A stretch of 64,000 bases of DNA from Bifidobacteriaceae bacterium (GTDB lineage: Bacteria; Actinomycetota; Actinomycetes; Actinomycetales; Bifidobacteriaceae). The stretch lies in assembly GCA_022650895.1 (NCBI GenBank), contig JALCQC010000003.1, positions 62,001-126,000 on the forward strand, in the 5' to 3' direction. The translations under genes and the position numbers were made by a program. The notes below the pieces were generated by a model. It saw nothing but the letters and a program-made list of their open reading frames with translations. It had not been told where the DNA came from and searched no databases. Below are positions 17,321 through 25,843 of this stretch, one piece after another (position 1 is the stretch's first letter; each line of letters opens with the position of its first letter).

Positions 17321-19402
17321 ATGACGTCAGCAACGAGCGAAGCGTTGAACAAAGCTTTGGAAAAGAACCGCAAGGACGGCGGGAGGAAGAACATGAACAC
17401 CAGGCGCAACGGGCGTCAGCGTCCACGCCTGCAACGGGCGGAACCGGGCACCACGAAGCGGCTGTTCGGCTACATCTTCAAGTACCGTGCCCGCGTCATC
17501 GTGGTGGTTGTCGGCATCCTGCTCTCCGCGGCCGCGCAGGCGGGGTCCTCACTGTTCCTGCAACAGCTCATCGACACCTACATCCTGCCGCTGATCGGCG
17601 TCAACAACCCCGATTGGGCCCCTCTGGTCAAGGCACTGATCCTCATGGGCTGCCTCTACGCGGTGGGTACCTTTAGCACCTGGCTGTACAACTGGCTGCT
17701 GGTGGGAATCGAGCAGGGAACGCTCAAGACCATTCGTGATGAAATGTTTGCGCATCAGCAGGAGCTGCCGATCCGCTACTTCGACACTCACGAGCACGGC
17801 GACATCATGAGCCGCTACACCAACGACACCGATACGCTGCGCCAGGCCATCAGCCAGTCGTTCCCCCAGATGTTCCAGTCCGCAGTGTCCTCTCTGGCTG
17901 CCCTCATCTCCATGTTGTGGCTGTCGGTCCCCTTCACCTTGTTCGCACTGGCATTCACCGTGCTGCTGGTGTACGTGGTGCGTCATCTCGTCAGCCGTTC
18001 CGGCTCATACTTCATGATGCAGCAGAAGTCGCTGGGTGACGTGAACGCCTTCGTGGAGGAGGCCGTAAATGGTCAGAAGGTCATCAAGGTCTTCAACCAC
18101 GAGCCTGCCACCGCCGAAATCTTCAGGCAGAAGAACGACGAGCTGTACGAAGCAAGCGCCGAGGCGAACACCTACGGCAACGTGACGATGCCAGTGGTGG
18201 GCAACATGGGCTACATGCTGTATGTGCTCATGGCCGTCATCGGTGGTTTCGCCGGCCTGAACGGCTGGATGAACTTCGGGTTGGCCGGAGCGGGAACCAT
18301 GACGCTGGGTACGATCGTGTCCCTGCTGACGCTGTCGCGTTCCTTCATCAACCCCATCGGCCAGGTCTCCATGCAGTTCAACATGATTATGATGGCTTTG
18401 GCAGGCGCTTCCCGAATCTTCAATCTTCTGGACGAGCCCGTGGAAACCGACGGCGGCACTGTGACTTTGGTGCGCGTCAAGGTCAGTGACGACGGAACCA
18501 TCACCGAGACCAACGAGGAAACCAACCACTGGGCATGGAAACGCGAGCCCGGCGACGACGGAACCCGTTCGCTGCTTGCCGCAGACGAGCTGAGCCCACG
18601 CGCCGCCGAAGTGGCCCGCAAGGCCCACGAGTCCGCCATCTCCTCTCCCGACGGCCGCTTCACCCTGCTGCAGGGCGACGTGCGCTTCACCGACGTCACC
18701 TTCGGCTACGACCCTGATAAGCCCGTGCTGCACGACATCACGTGGTTTGCCAAGCCCGGCCAGAAGATGGCCCTCGTCGGCGCTACCGGTGCCGGAAAGA
18801 CCACGGTGACCAACCTCATCAACCGCTTCTACGACATCCAGGAAGGCCAGATTCTGTACGACGGCATCGATGTGGCACACATCCGCAAGCCCGATCTGCG
18901 CCGCTCGCTGGGAATCGTGTTGCAGGACGTGAACCTGTTCACCGGAACCGTTCTGGACAACATCCGCTACGGCCGACTGGACGCCACCGACGAAGAGTGC
19001 ATCGCCGCGGCGAAGCTGACCAATGCGGATGGCTTCATCCGAATGTTGCCAAACGGTTACAACACGGTCCTCAAAGGTGATGGAAGCGGACTCTCGCAAG
19101 GCCAGCGCCAGCTGATCTCCATCGCCCGCGCAGCCGTTGCCGATCCTCCCTGCATGATCCTGGACGAGGCAACCTCCTCCATCGACACCCGCACCGAAGC
19201 CGTGGTTCAGGCCGGTATGGATGCGCTGATGAAGGGACGCACCGTCTTCGTGATTGCGCACAGGCTCTCCACCGTGCAGAATTCCGACGTCATCATGGTG
19301 CTCGACCACGGCCGCATCATTGAGCGCGGTTCGCACGAGGAACTCATTGCTCAGCACGGCGAGTACTACCAGCTGTACACGGGCGCACTCGAACTGGAGT
19401 AA
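17321..19402 (+). CDS. ABC exporter half-transporter with consensus ATPase residues
   Basis: 693 residues from ATG 17321. A basic N-terminal arm rich in Arg precedes the six-helix domain (about 50-355). Walker A GATGAGKT (487-494) and Walker B MILDEATSSID with Glu616 are canonical. The signature reads LSQGQ (Gln for the second Gly), consistent with the asymmetric pair. About 70 residues (roughly 385-455) rich in charged residues are inserted between the membrane domain and the ATPase. With the 15481-17319 product it should form a heterodimeric exporter. A strong terminator follows at 19436-19482. Confidence 0.92.
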   Translation: MTSATSEALNKALEKNRKDGGRKNMNTRRNGRQRPRLQRAEPGTTKRLFGYIFKYRARVIVVVVGILLSAAAQAGSSLFLQQLIDTYILPLIGVNNPDWAPLVKALILMGCLYAVGTFSTWLYNWLLVGIEQGTLKTIRDEMFAHQQELPIRYFDTHEHGDIMSRYTNDTDTLRQAISQSFPQMFQSAVSSLAALISMLWLSVPFTLFALAFTVLLVYVVRHLVSRSGSYFMMQQKSLGDVNAFVEEAVNGQKVIKVFNHEPATAEIFRQKNDELYEASAEANTYGNVTMPVVGNMGYMLYVLMAVIGGFAGLNGWMNFGLAGAGTMTLGTIVSLLTLSRSFINPIGQVSMQFNMIMMALAGASRIFNLLDEPVETDGGTVTLVRVKVSDDGTITETNEETNHWAWKREPGDDGTRSLLAADELSPRAAEVARKAHESAISSPDGRFTLLQGDVRFTDVTFGYDPDKPVLHDITWFAKPGQKMALVGATGAGKTTVTNLINRFYDIQEGQILYDGIDVAHIRKPDLRRSLGIVLQDVNLFTGTVLDNIRYGRLDATDEECIAAAKLTNADGFIRMLPNGYNTVLKGDGSGLSQGQRQLISIARAAVADPPCMILDEATSSIDTRTEAVVQAGMDALMKGRTVFVIAHRLSTVQNSDVIMVLDHGRIIERGSHEELIAQHGEYYQLYTGALELE

Positions 19403-19435
19403 ACACTCCGGTTGATGGCCTTTGCCTGAAACGCG

Positions 19436-19482
19436 AGCCCTGCGCGAACGCCTCACTTGAGGCTCGCGCGGGGCTTTGTTTT
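19436..19482 (+). terminator. Terminator of the MarR-ABC-ABC operon
   Basis: A 12-bp stem with one mismatch (AGCCCTGCGCGA with TCGCGCGGGGCT, 19436-19447 and 19464-19475) is followed by TTGTTTTA. Confidence 0.8.
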
Positions 19483-19516
19483 ATCTGAGGCAGGGTCCTG
19501 CGCGTGACCTGCGCAG

Positions 19517-19597
19517 GGTCGGTATGAGCCTGGTGTGATAGCGACGCAAAGACCGCACCTTCTTGCGTCATGTTCTCACATCAGGCTCGCACCGACC
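19517..19597. repeat. Long interrupted inverted repeat (possible structured RNA)
   Basis: Three stacked stems: 19517-19523 with 19591-19597 (GGTCGGT/ACCGACC), 19526-19538 with 19576-19588 (13 bp, one wobble), and 19543-19549 with 19563-19569 (GACGCAA/TTGCGTC). There is no U tract on either strand, so it is not a simple terminator. It lies between the exporter terminator and tRNA-Leu. Nothing else was recognised in 19483-19669. Confidence 0.55.
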
Positions 19598-19669
19598 TGC
19601 CGCCGAGCCCCGCAACACGAGACCAACTTGCGGATTTTGCGGCAATGGTGGTAGATTTACCGATTGTAT

Positions 19670-19755
19670 GCGCGCGTGGCGGAATGGTAGACGCGCTAGC
19701 TTCAGGTGCTAGTGAGCGCAAGCTCGTGGGGGTTCAACTCCCCCCGCGCGCACCA
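19670..19755 (+). tRNA. tRNA-Leu (anticodon CAG)
   Basis: The acceptor stem GCGCGCG pairs with CGCGCGC; the discriminator is A and CCA is encoded. The anticodon loop TTCAGGT gives CAG. A long class II variable arm (TGAGCGCAAGCTCG) and T arm GGGGTTCAACTCCCC are present. Confidence 0.95.
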
Positions 19756-19761
19756 CATACA

Positions 19762-19806
19762 AAACCCTCGGAACGTTGGAATGCCAACGGACCGAGGGTT
19801 TTTGAT
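19762..19806 (+). terminator. Terminator after tRNA-Leu
   Basis: Outer 10-bp stem AAACCCTCGG/CCGAGGGTTT (19762-19771, 19792-19801) with inner stem CGTTGG/CCAACG, followed by TTTGATTTTT. Confidence 0.8.
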
Positions 19807-19815
19807 TTTTGCTTT

Positions 19816-19848
19816 GGCTACATTTTGGCTACAGCTCGGCTACATTTT
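19816..19848. repeat. Three 11-bp tandem GGCTAC repeats next to tRNA-Leu
   Basis: GGCTAC begins at 19816, 19827 and 19838, each followed by five bases (ATTTT, AGCTC, ATTTT). Units 1 and 3 are identical over 11 bases. The array sits between the tRNA-Leu terminator and the A+T-richer MFS-esterase block, a position typical of integration-site remnants. Confidence 0.6.
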
Positions 19849-19856
19849 AGTTAGTT

Positions 19857-21050
19857 CTATGAAGTTGTCTTCTCCATTTCGTCGCCCGATATCGGCACTT
19901 TCTTTCTGTTAACAGAAATCAAAAGAATCGCAGCGCACAACACCCAGATCGGTGCAATACGAAACATAACGGCGTAGCCAAAAAATGAGATCAGCACACC
20001 GCCGACAACAGGTCCCAATAATTGCCCAATATCCGAAGCAATGAAAAACGTACTACTTGCTGCCCCACGTCGATCCACAGGAACAGCACTCATCGTCATA
20101 GAACGCACGACTGGTCCAGCGGCTCCATATCCAAAGGCACCAACCGCCGCAGCGAGTATCAACATCGCAAGAGACGAAGAGAAACTCAGGATCCACAGCG
20201 ATACCGACATCAGTGCAAGCATGGGCAAGAGCAGGAGTGTGCCAAATCTATCAACGAGATAGCCGCCGAGAGGCGCTGCGACAAACACCACAAGTCCGTA
20301 AACGGTATTGAAAAGACCAACATTACTTCCCCAACCTTGCTGTAACCCATAAACTACAAGGAAGGCGAAAACACAAGACCACGCCATCATGAAGAAGAAT
20401 TGCATCAGAGATGGCAGAGCAGCTTCCTTCACCAAAAAATTCGAGAAACAAATTCTGGTCTTCTTCTTGTTCTTAGCCTCCGAGCACACTTCTCCGGAAG
20501 GAATGAGAAGAACGATAACAATGGAAATCAACTCAATGACGACCGCTGCGAGGAAAGCTTTCCGGTAACCGGTTACTTCGCTCATCTTCAACGCAATCAT
20601 AGGAGCAAAAAGCGTTGCAATTCCACGAGCAATGGCTAGAACGCCTATTCCACTGGCAATTCTCTTTCGAGATACAACACCAGCAGCGAGAGTCAGGCAA
20701 ATAGGAGCAGTAAAAGCTTGACCAACGCCCTGCAGTATGCGGAAGAAAACAAGCATTGAAACAGATGTCGAAAAAACCTCGCCAAGGAACGAAAAAGCAA
20801 TAATAGCAACAGCTCCGACAAGCAACCGTTTGCGGCTGAAGAAATCCATAATAGGTCCGGAAATAAATCTGAAGGCAAGTGAGCCATAGGTAAAGCCTGT
20901 CGCAACTACGCCAATGAGGAGGGGAGTCGCGCCCAAAGTCTTAGCGAACGGAGAAATCAGTGTTTCTCCAAAATCTAAGCCAAGGTTAACCATAAGATAA
21001 ATAAGGAAAAATACAGCAAATCTGTGCTTTCGTGCCGACAGAAACATCAT
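19857..21050 (-). CDS. MFS transporter, paralogue 1
   Basis: 397 residues, about 12 transmembrane helices, starting at ATG 21050 after GGGAG. It is strongly similar to the neighbouring 21219-22454 product (shared IGVVATGFTYGS, FRILQGVGQAFTA, QFFFMMAWSCVFAFLVVYG, GAFGYGAAGPVVRSM). The loop motif DFFSRKRLLVGA matches the D-R-x-G/R-R consensus of the major facilitator superfamily. It exchanges an unknown solute; the adjacent cytoplasmic esterase suggests an ester-bearing compound. The gene ends 8 bases after the GGCTAC repeats. Confidence 0.85.
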   Translation of the reverse strand: MMFLSARKHRFAVFFLIYLMVNLGLDFGETLISPFAKTLGATPLLIGVVATGFTYGSLAFRFISGPIMDFFSRKRLLVGAVAIIAFSFLGEVFSTSVSMLVFFRILQGVGQAFTAPICLTLAAGVVSRKRIASGIGVLAIARGIATLFAPMIALKMSEVTGYRKAFLAAVVIELISIVIVLLIPSGEVCSEAKNKKKTRICFSNFLVKEAALPSLMQFFFMMAWSCVFAFLVVYGLQQGWGSNVGLFNTVYGLVVFVAAPLGGYLVDRFGTLLLLPMLALMSVSLWILSFSSSLAMLILAAAVGAFGYGAAGPVVRSMTMSAVPVDRRGAASSTFFIASDIGQLLGPVVGGVLISFFGYAVMFRIAPIWVLCAAILLISVNRKKVPISGDEMEKTTS

Positions 21051-21135
21051 CGTCTCCCACTAGTGGACACCAACAGATCTTCCCGCAGCTTCTTGGCCTT
21101 GCCTTTACTTTGCACAGCCAGCAGCAACGAGAAAT

Positions 21136-21179
21136 CGCGGCCAGAAGAACTGAAGCCTAAGGAAATCCTTCTGACCGCG
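21136..21179 (-). terminator. Hairpin between the two MFS genes
   Basis: Arms CGCGGCCAGAAG (21136-21147) and CTTCTGACCGCG (21168-21179) pair with one mismatch. On the minus strand the tail is only ATTTCTCG, so it may be a weak terminator or an attenuating hairpin. Confidence 0.4.
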
Positions 21180-21218
21180 GCAATCACCCATTAAAACTTC
21201 AAAGGCGCCTCTAAAAAC

Positions 21219-22454
21219 CTATTCAGCTACTTCTCCCGTTTCTGGCACTTCCTCGCTTTGATCAATAGCTGCGATCTTGTTCTTCACATACTTCTGCGTA
21301 AAGATGAGCAGAATCACTGCCAGCACGATCCAGACCGGAGCAATTCGGAACATCGTTCCATAGCCGAAAGCACTAACGAATATTCCTCCGACAACCGGCC
21401 CGACCAGCTGACCGATATCCGAAGCAACGAAAAGAGTGCTGCTCGCCGCACCACGCCGATTCTCAGGAACCACACTCATTGCCATTGAACGTGCCACAGG
21501 ACCAGCTGCGCCATAGCCAAAGGCGCCCACAACAGCCGCGACCAAAAGCATCCACAGACTTGTCGAAAAACTTATCAGCCACAACGACACTGACATCAGC
21601 ACGAGCATAGGAATTACCATCAGATAACCGTACTTATCTACAAGGCGTCCTCCCAGAGGGGCTGCAGCAAATACCGCCAAACCATACGCGGTGTTGAAGA
21701 AGCCTACGTTGCTTCCGAGCCCCTGAGCCTGCCCATACACCACCAAAAATGCAAAAACACAGGACCACGCCATCATGAACAGGAACTGGAGCAGAGCGGG
21801 AGGAATCGCTTCCTTCGCAATAAATCCCGAAAGAGAAAGCTTGAATTTCTTCGGTGGAACACGCTTCACCTTGATAAATAACAAAACTACAAAGCCAGCA
21901 CACAATATGGCGAATGACACCAAGAAAGCCGCACGAAAGCTGGTGGCCTCTTGAATTTTAAGACCAACAACTGCCCCGAGAAGAGTTGAAGCTGCTGTTC
22001 CGAGCGCAAAGATTCCCATACCCGACGACATCTTTTCACGCGGTAGCGTATCGGCTGCAATAGCAATAAATGTCGTTGCGGTAAATGCCTGGCCAACTCC
22101 CTGAAGGACACGGAAAGTAATCAGCATCGGCACAGAGGCCGCGAAAGCATCACCCAGAAATGCCAGAGCAATGACAGCAACTGCACCAAGCAACAGACCC
22201 TTTCGATTAAAAGAGTCAATTGCAGGACCGGAAACAAGCTTGAAAACAATCGACCCATAGGTGAATCCCGTTGCGACCACGCCTATGATAACCGGCGTCG
22301 CACCAAGCGATTTGGCAAACGGAGTTGAGAGATTGTTGGTCATATTCAACGCCAGGTTAACGAGAAAATAAGCCAGGAGAAGGCCTACAAATGCCAAGTT
22401 CCAGATTTTTCCCGAGGGTTTTTCTTCAGCAATAGTTTTTGTATTTGTCATCAT
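21219..22454 (-). CDS. MFS transporter, paralogue 2
   Basis: 411 residues from ATG 22454, which follows GAGGGGAG by 3 bases (a second ATG is in register at 22451). Twelve predicted helices with the same motif set as the downstream carrier (IGVVATGFTYGS, FRVLQGVGQAFTA, GAFGYGAAGPVARSM). It begins 13 bases after the esterase stop, so the two are cotranscribed. The tandem pair implies a local duplication followed by divergence, perhaps uptake and efflux or two related substrates. Confidence 0.87.
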   Translation of the reverse strand: MMTNTKTIAEEKPSGKIWNLAFVGLLLAYFLVNLALNMTNNLSTPFAKSLGATPVIIGVVATGFTYGSIVFKLVSGPAIDSFNRKGLLLGAVAVIALAFLGDAFAASVPMLITFRVLQGVGQAFTATTFIAIAADTLPREKMSSGMGIFALGTAASTLLGAVVGLKIQEATSFRAAFLVSFAILCAGFVVLLFIKVKRVPPKKFKLSLSGFIAKEAIPPALLQFLFMMAWSCVFAFLVVYGQAQGLGSNVGFFNTAYGLAVFAAAPLGGRLVDKYGYLMVIPMLVLMSVSLWLISFSTSLWMLLVAAVVGAFGYGAAGPVARSMAMSVVPENRRGAASSTLFVASDIGQLVGPVVGGIFVSAFGYGTMFRIAPVWIVLAVILLIFTQKYVKNKIAAIDQSEEVPETGEVAE

Positions 22455-22467
22455 CGACTCCCCTCGA

Positions 22468-23712
22468 TCAGTGCTTCGGCTCATAGTCATCGGCGATGAT
22501 TTTGCCAGTATGCCCATCGCGACGAAATTGTTTCATGAAATCCCATCCGAGCTGCGCAGCCATCACCGGCCAGTGATGGCCAGAGTTTTCAACAACCACA
22601 TAGCGGAAAGCATCAAAACCGTCCTTGTTCTCAATATCAAGACACCAATGCTTATACCCGAAAAACTCCAAGGTGCGTTCGTGGTCACCGTAGAATCCGA
22701 TGACCTTATGAAGGTCATCGTCCTTATTTTCCAAGTAGGAGATGCACGTATCCACGTCACGCGGCAAACACCCCAAGCTGTTCATACGAGCATTGAGCCG
22801 CTCAATCATCCATTCGTGCTTATTCCTCCCTTCGGGAGGCTCGGGAAGATTCGAAAACGGCCTTTTTCCTCCGACGATACGAGTTGGATCCCTAGCATCA
22901 TCTCGGCGAGGATCCACGTAAGTATGGGATGAATCGGCATGCCTTCCCCAATCCTTACGGGGGTACCAGTCATTGACAGGGGCAAAACTAGACGCTTCAT
23001 ACTGCCCAACAATCTGCATAAACGGAACAAAGGTATCTTTTACATTCTTTTTCTCATCGTTAGTGAATCTGACATTAAAGTTGTCCCAGTCGCGCCAGAT
23101 ATCATTGCCGCAAGTGACAACGGAGGTAATTCGCTCTGGCATTCTGAAGAGTGCCGAAGTAACCTCATAGCCGCCTTGTGACTCACCTGTCATATAGATG
23201 CGCTCTGTATCGATCGGATAGAGTTCTTCAAGCCGATCGAGCACCCTGCGTACATTTTCCCAATTGGTGTTCTGAAGCATGACGACGATGATGCGTTCAT
23301 CGGCAGCTACCTTCCACCATCCACACTGAAATTCATCCGTGGAAATGGAAACCGACCCACCGTGATGCACAAAAACAAGCGGATATTTCTTGCCTTGCGC
23401 CGCTTCGCTTTCCATTTCTTTCGGCGTGATCAACAACCAGCGCTTGTAATAGTCTTCATTCTCAAGCATCTGGCGGTTAAGACCGAGGTCAGAATAGAAA
23501 TCATTGACTGCCACACCTGTGGGATCCTCTTCATACGTAAAACCCAACTTGATGAGTTCCCCATATTTCTGCCCATAGTCACTTTTCATGAAGCTCTCCG
23601 GGTCCGCGCCTCTCCCGTTATGAGCTATACGAAGATAATCAGCAATGTCTGCCATCTTCCCATCAAGGATAGAATCACCACTTTGTGTCCAGATATTTCC
23701 CCGATTCAACAC
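22468..23712 (-). CDS. Alpha/beta-hydrolase, putative cytoplasmic esterase
   Basis: 414 residues from GTG 23712 (AGAAGG upstream); ATG 23655 is a possible later start. The nucleophile elbow is GESQG with Ser178, preceded by RVLDRLEELYPIDTERIYM as in PHB-depolymerase/feruloyl-esterase-like families. The oxyanion region is FVHHGGS (115-120), and a late VENSGHHWPV places the catalytic His at 379 or 380. There is no signal peptide, so it acts on an imported compound. It heads an operon with two MFS carriers and is divergent from a GntR regulator. A specific substrate cannot be assigned. Confidence 0.78.
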   Translation of the reverse strand: MLNRGNIWTQSGDSILDGKMADIADYLRIAHNGRGADPESFMKSDYGQKYGELIKLGFTYEEDPTGVAVNDFYSDLGLNRQMLENEDYYKRWLLITPKEMESEAAQGKKYPLVFVHHGGSVSISTDEFQCGWWKVAADERIIVVMLQNTNWENVRRVLDRLEELYPIDTERIYMTGESQGGYEVTSALFRMPERITSVVTCGNDIWRDWDNFNVRFTNDEKKNVKDTFVPFMQIVGQYEASSFAPVNDWYPRKDWGRHADSSHTYVDPRRDDARDPTRIVGGKRPFSNLPEPPEGRNKHEWMIERLNARMNSLGCLPRDVDTCISYLENKDDDLHKVIGFYGDHERTLEFFGYKHWCLDIENKDGFDAFRYVVVENSGHHWPVMAAQLGWDFMKQFRRDGHTGKIIADDYEPKH

Positions 23713-23739
23713 GAGCCTTCTTTCAATCGCTTCGTTGCA

Positions 23740-23783
23740 ATACCTTTTAAATATCTATTCATCGATACATATTTAAAAGGTAT
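23740..23783. promoter_or_regulatory. Perfect 15-bp inverted repeat in the esterase-gntR promoter
   Basis: ATACCTTTTAAATAT (23740-23754) and its exact complement (23769-23783) flank 14 bases. The pair lies between the divergent esterase and GntR genes, and the half-site GGTATTTAAAAT overlaps the right arm. HutC-type GntR proteins bind paired A+T-rich palindromic sites of this kind. Confidence 0.65.
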
Positions 23784-23915
23784 TTAAAATTTAGGTCTCT
23801 ATAACGAATTTGTCAATTAAATTCAAAACAAATGATCATTTGTGCCAGGATTCATCTCTGATTAGTATCATTAAGGTATCTTGAAGAAGTGGAATCAGAA
23901 CAGGACGCAAGCACC

Positions 23916-24686
23916 ATGACGGAATCAAGAAAACCGAAGTATGAAGAGATATACAGCAAACTTCGACATGACATTATCAACGGCACCTATCCGGCTGGCA
24001 GCTTTCTCCCGACAGAATCAGAGCTCATGCGAGGCTATAACGTCAGCAGAACCACTATTCGTAATGCCATAAAACTTTTGAAATCCGATAACTTCCTTAA
24101 GGTCACCCAAGGAAGAGGAACTGAGATATTACCTGTAAAACCACAGGAAGGCTACGCCTTCACCTTGATGGGTAAAACTGAAGTAAGCACTCATTTTGAG
24201 GGATATGACACAGAGAAGATAGTGGGTCAGCCATCCATCATCGACATCATCCCGGCACCGAAGGAAGTGAGCGAAACCTTTGGCATCCCTGAGGGAGAGG
24301 ACGTTTACAGGCTGCAACGCGAGAAAATTCTCGAGGACACTTCTTTCCTCTATGTCGTAAGCTACCTTAGACGCGAAGACTTTCCAAACCTCGAAGAAAA
24401 CAATGGAAAAATCTACTTTCTTTATAAGTTCCTTGAAGAAAACTACGGGACACGTTTTTCCTCAACCAAAATTAAAATTACCGCTGTAGGCGCCGATTTC
24501 ATTCAGTCGCGTCTTCTCGATGTACCTCTTGGAAGCCCTCTTCTTATGCAGAAACGTCGCACATACTCGAACGACAAGATCGTAGAGTATTCGCTCAGTT
24601 ACTGCCGGCCAGAATACATGTCGATTTCAGTATCTACATCACCAGAGGACGTTCAGCACGATCCCTTCCTCACGCGCGGATTCTAA
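23916..24686 (+). CDS. GntR/HutC-family regulator with UTRA domain
   Basis: 256 residues from ATG 23916 (AGGA ten bases upstream); an in-frame GTG at 23889 would add nine residues. The winged helix-turn-helix is YSKLRHDIINGTYPAGSFLPTE then YNVSRTTIRNAIKLL. The UTRA effector domain follows (about 85-245) with the late RRTYSNDKIVEYSLSYCRPE pattern. It is transcribed away from the esterase-MFS operon, with the 15-bp inverted repeat in between, so it probably represses that operon until its ligand is present. Confidence 0.88.
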   Translation: MTESRKPKYEEIYSKLRHDIINGTYPAGSFLPTESELMRGYNVSRTTIRNAIKLLKSDNFLKVTQGRGTEILPVKPQEGYAFTLMGKTEVSTHFEGYDTEKIVGQPSIIDIIPAPKEVSETFGIPEGEDVYRLQREKILEDTSFLYVVSYLRREDFPNLEENNGKIYFLYKFLEENYGTRFSSTKIKITAVGADFIQSRLLDVPLGSPLLMQKRRTYSNDKIVEYSLSYCRPEYMSISVSTSPEDVQHDPFLTRGF

Positions 24687-25053
24687 AAGTACTGATACCG
24701 TTTTGCAGTTGCCTCTAATTCCGCGGGAGCTGGGGTTGCAACACCTCAATCTTCCGTCGCCTACTCTCCCAGCGTGGTTTGTATGACGTTGATTGCGGGG
24801 CGCTTGAAGACGCTTTTTACGGACAGCAGCGCCGAGAAAGCAGCGCTCTGATTCGGTAACCGAGAAGGCACCGGAGAAAAACAACAGAAAAAGCGCCGCT
24901 GATATTACCCAAAATGGCGATATCAAGGGCGCTTGTTCTGTAATTTTACAACACCAACAAGGAACTATAAATCAGAGAATCAATACTGCAGAAGAAATTA
25001 ATACGGTTATTTCGCAGTTTTCACTTCTCCTCTTATTTTCGAAAAATTAAGTT
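24687..25053. other. Intergenic stretch without a supported gene
   Basis: 367 bases between convergent gntR and the lipoprotein gene. Apart from the terminator at 24886-24934 I see no gene, RNA or repeat. A 95-codon opening on the minus strand lacks a ribosome site and recognisable features. Confidence 0.5.
24886..24934 (-). terminator. Terminator downstream of the lipoprotein gene
   Basis: On the minus strand AAGCGCC (24934-24928) and GGCGCTT (24897-24891) enclose inner arms GATAT/ATATC and are followed by TTTTCTG. Confidence 0.65.
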
Positions 25054-25683
25054 TTAATCGTCATCGCGTGAATCTGTGAAAATCGCAACAGTGGTGGAAG
25101 TATCGGGCGAAGCGGTGATCTTAAGCCGATTACTTTCACCCATCTTTGCCTCTTTCGCATTGCCCAACACTTGCAACGTCTCAGAACACGCATCTACCCG
25201 CAAAAATATGTGAAGATCTTTTTCATCCTTATAGAAGGAGAGCACAACCTTGCTCTCCTTAGGCTGCTTGCAGAGAAAATACACGGAATATATTGGATTG
25301 CTACCGGTCTGTTTTTTAATCGGCACGAATCCAGTTCCCCTCACCGTGCCTGCCCCCAAAGTTTTCTCTACATCCATTTGATCCGAATCAACCGTTCTCA
25401 CCAAGTTCTCTAAAGACTTTGGCGTCAAGTGGGTGTACGTCTCGTGGAGCAACTTCTGCTCAGGCGTTTGCTCATCGCTGCCACCTACACTCTCAGCACT
25501 GCCCGAATTCTCTGCCCCTTCCGAACTCCCTTCACTTTCAGAGTTTTCTGATTCAGACTTTGTAACGCTCGACTCTGGAGAACCTTTCTGCCCCGCAGTT
25601 GAGGAGCATCCGGAAACTCCCCCAAAAACTACTACCAAAACCGCAAAAGATGCGATTCTTTTCATCATCCCTTTGTATTTCAT
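25054..25683 (-). CDS. Predicted lipoprotein of unknown function
   Basis: 209 residues. The N-terminus MKYKGMMKRIASF plus a hydrophobic core ends in lipobox GVSGC with Cys26. A Ser/Glu/Gly-rich linker (27-75) leads to a compact domain of about 130 residues (KLLHETYTHLTPKSLENLVRT onward) with two Cys (CKQP, DACSE) that could pair. The strong AAGGAGGTGA ribosome site is ten bases upstream of ATG 25683. I recognise no family. It neighbours a DUF1648 membrane protein and a two-component system, so it may be part of the same envelope-signalling block. Confidence 0.7.
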   Translation of the reverse strand: MKYKGMMKRIASFAVLVVVFGGVSGCSSTAGQKGSPESSVTKSESENSESEGSSEGAENSGSAESVGGSDEQTPEQKLLHETYTHLTPKSLENLVRTVDSDQMDVEKTLGAGTVRGTGFVPIKKQTGSNPIYSVYFLCKQPKESKVVLSFYKDEKDLHIFLRVDACSETLQVLGNAKEAKMGESNRLKITASPDTSTTVAIFTDSRDDD

Positions 25684-25843
25684 TTTGAGTAATCACCTCC
25701 TTGTCATTACTCAATTACTTACGGTACTCTCGGTGCTCTCAGAGACCAATAAATTGCACTGAGGATAAGGACGGGTCACACCTACGACTATACGCTTTGG
25801 CGCTCACCCTTTCAACCGGCACCAATGCGCAAGAACCCTTGCG

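Noticed and set aside
15298..17409. Very long minus-strand open frame opposite the first ABC exporter gene
   Set aside because: The His/Gly/Asp/Val-rich composition is typical of antisense frames; the plus strand has clear ABC motifs.
24639..24926. Minus-strand frame of 95 codons downstream of the GntR gene
   Set aside because: No ribosome site, overlaps the gntR end and the lipoprotein terminator, composition unlike its neighbours.
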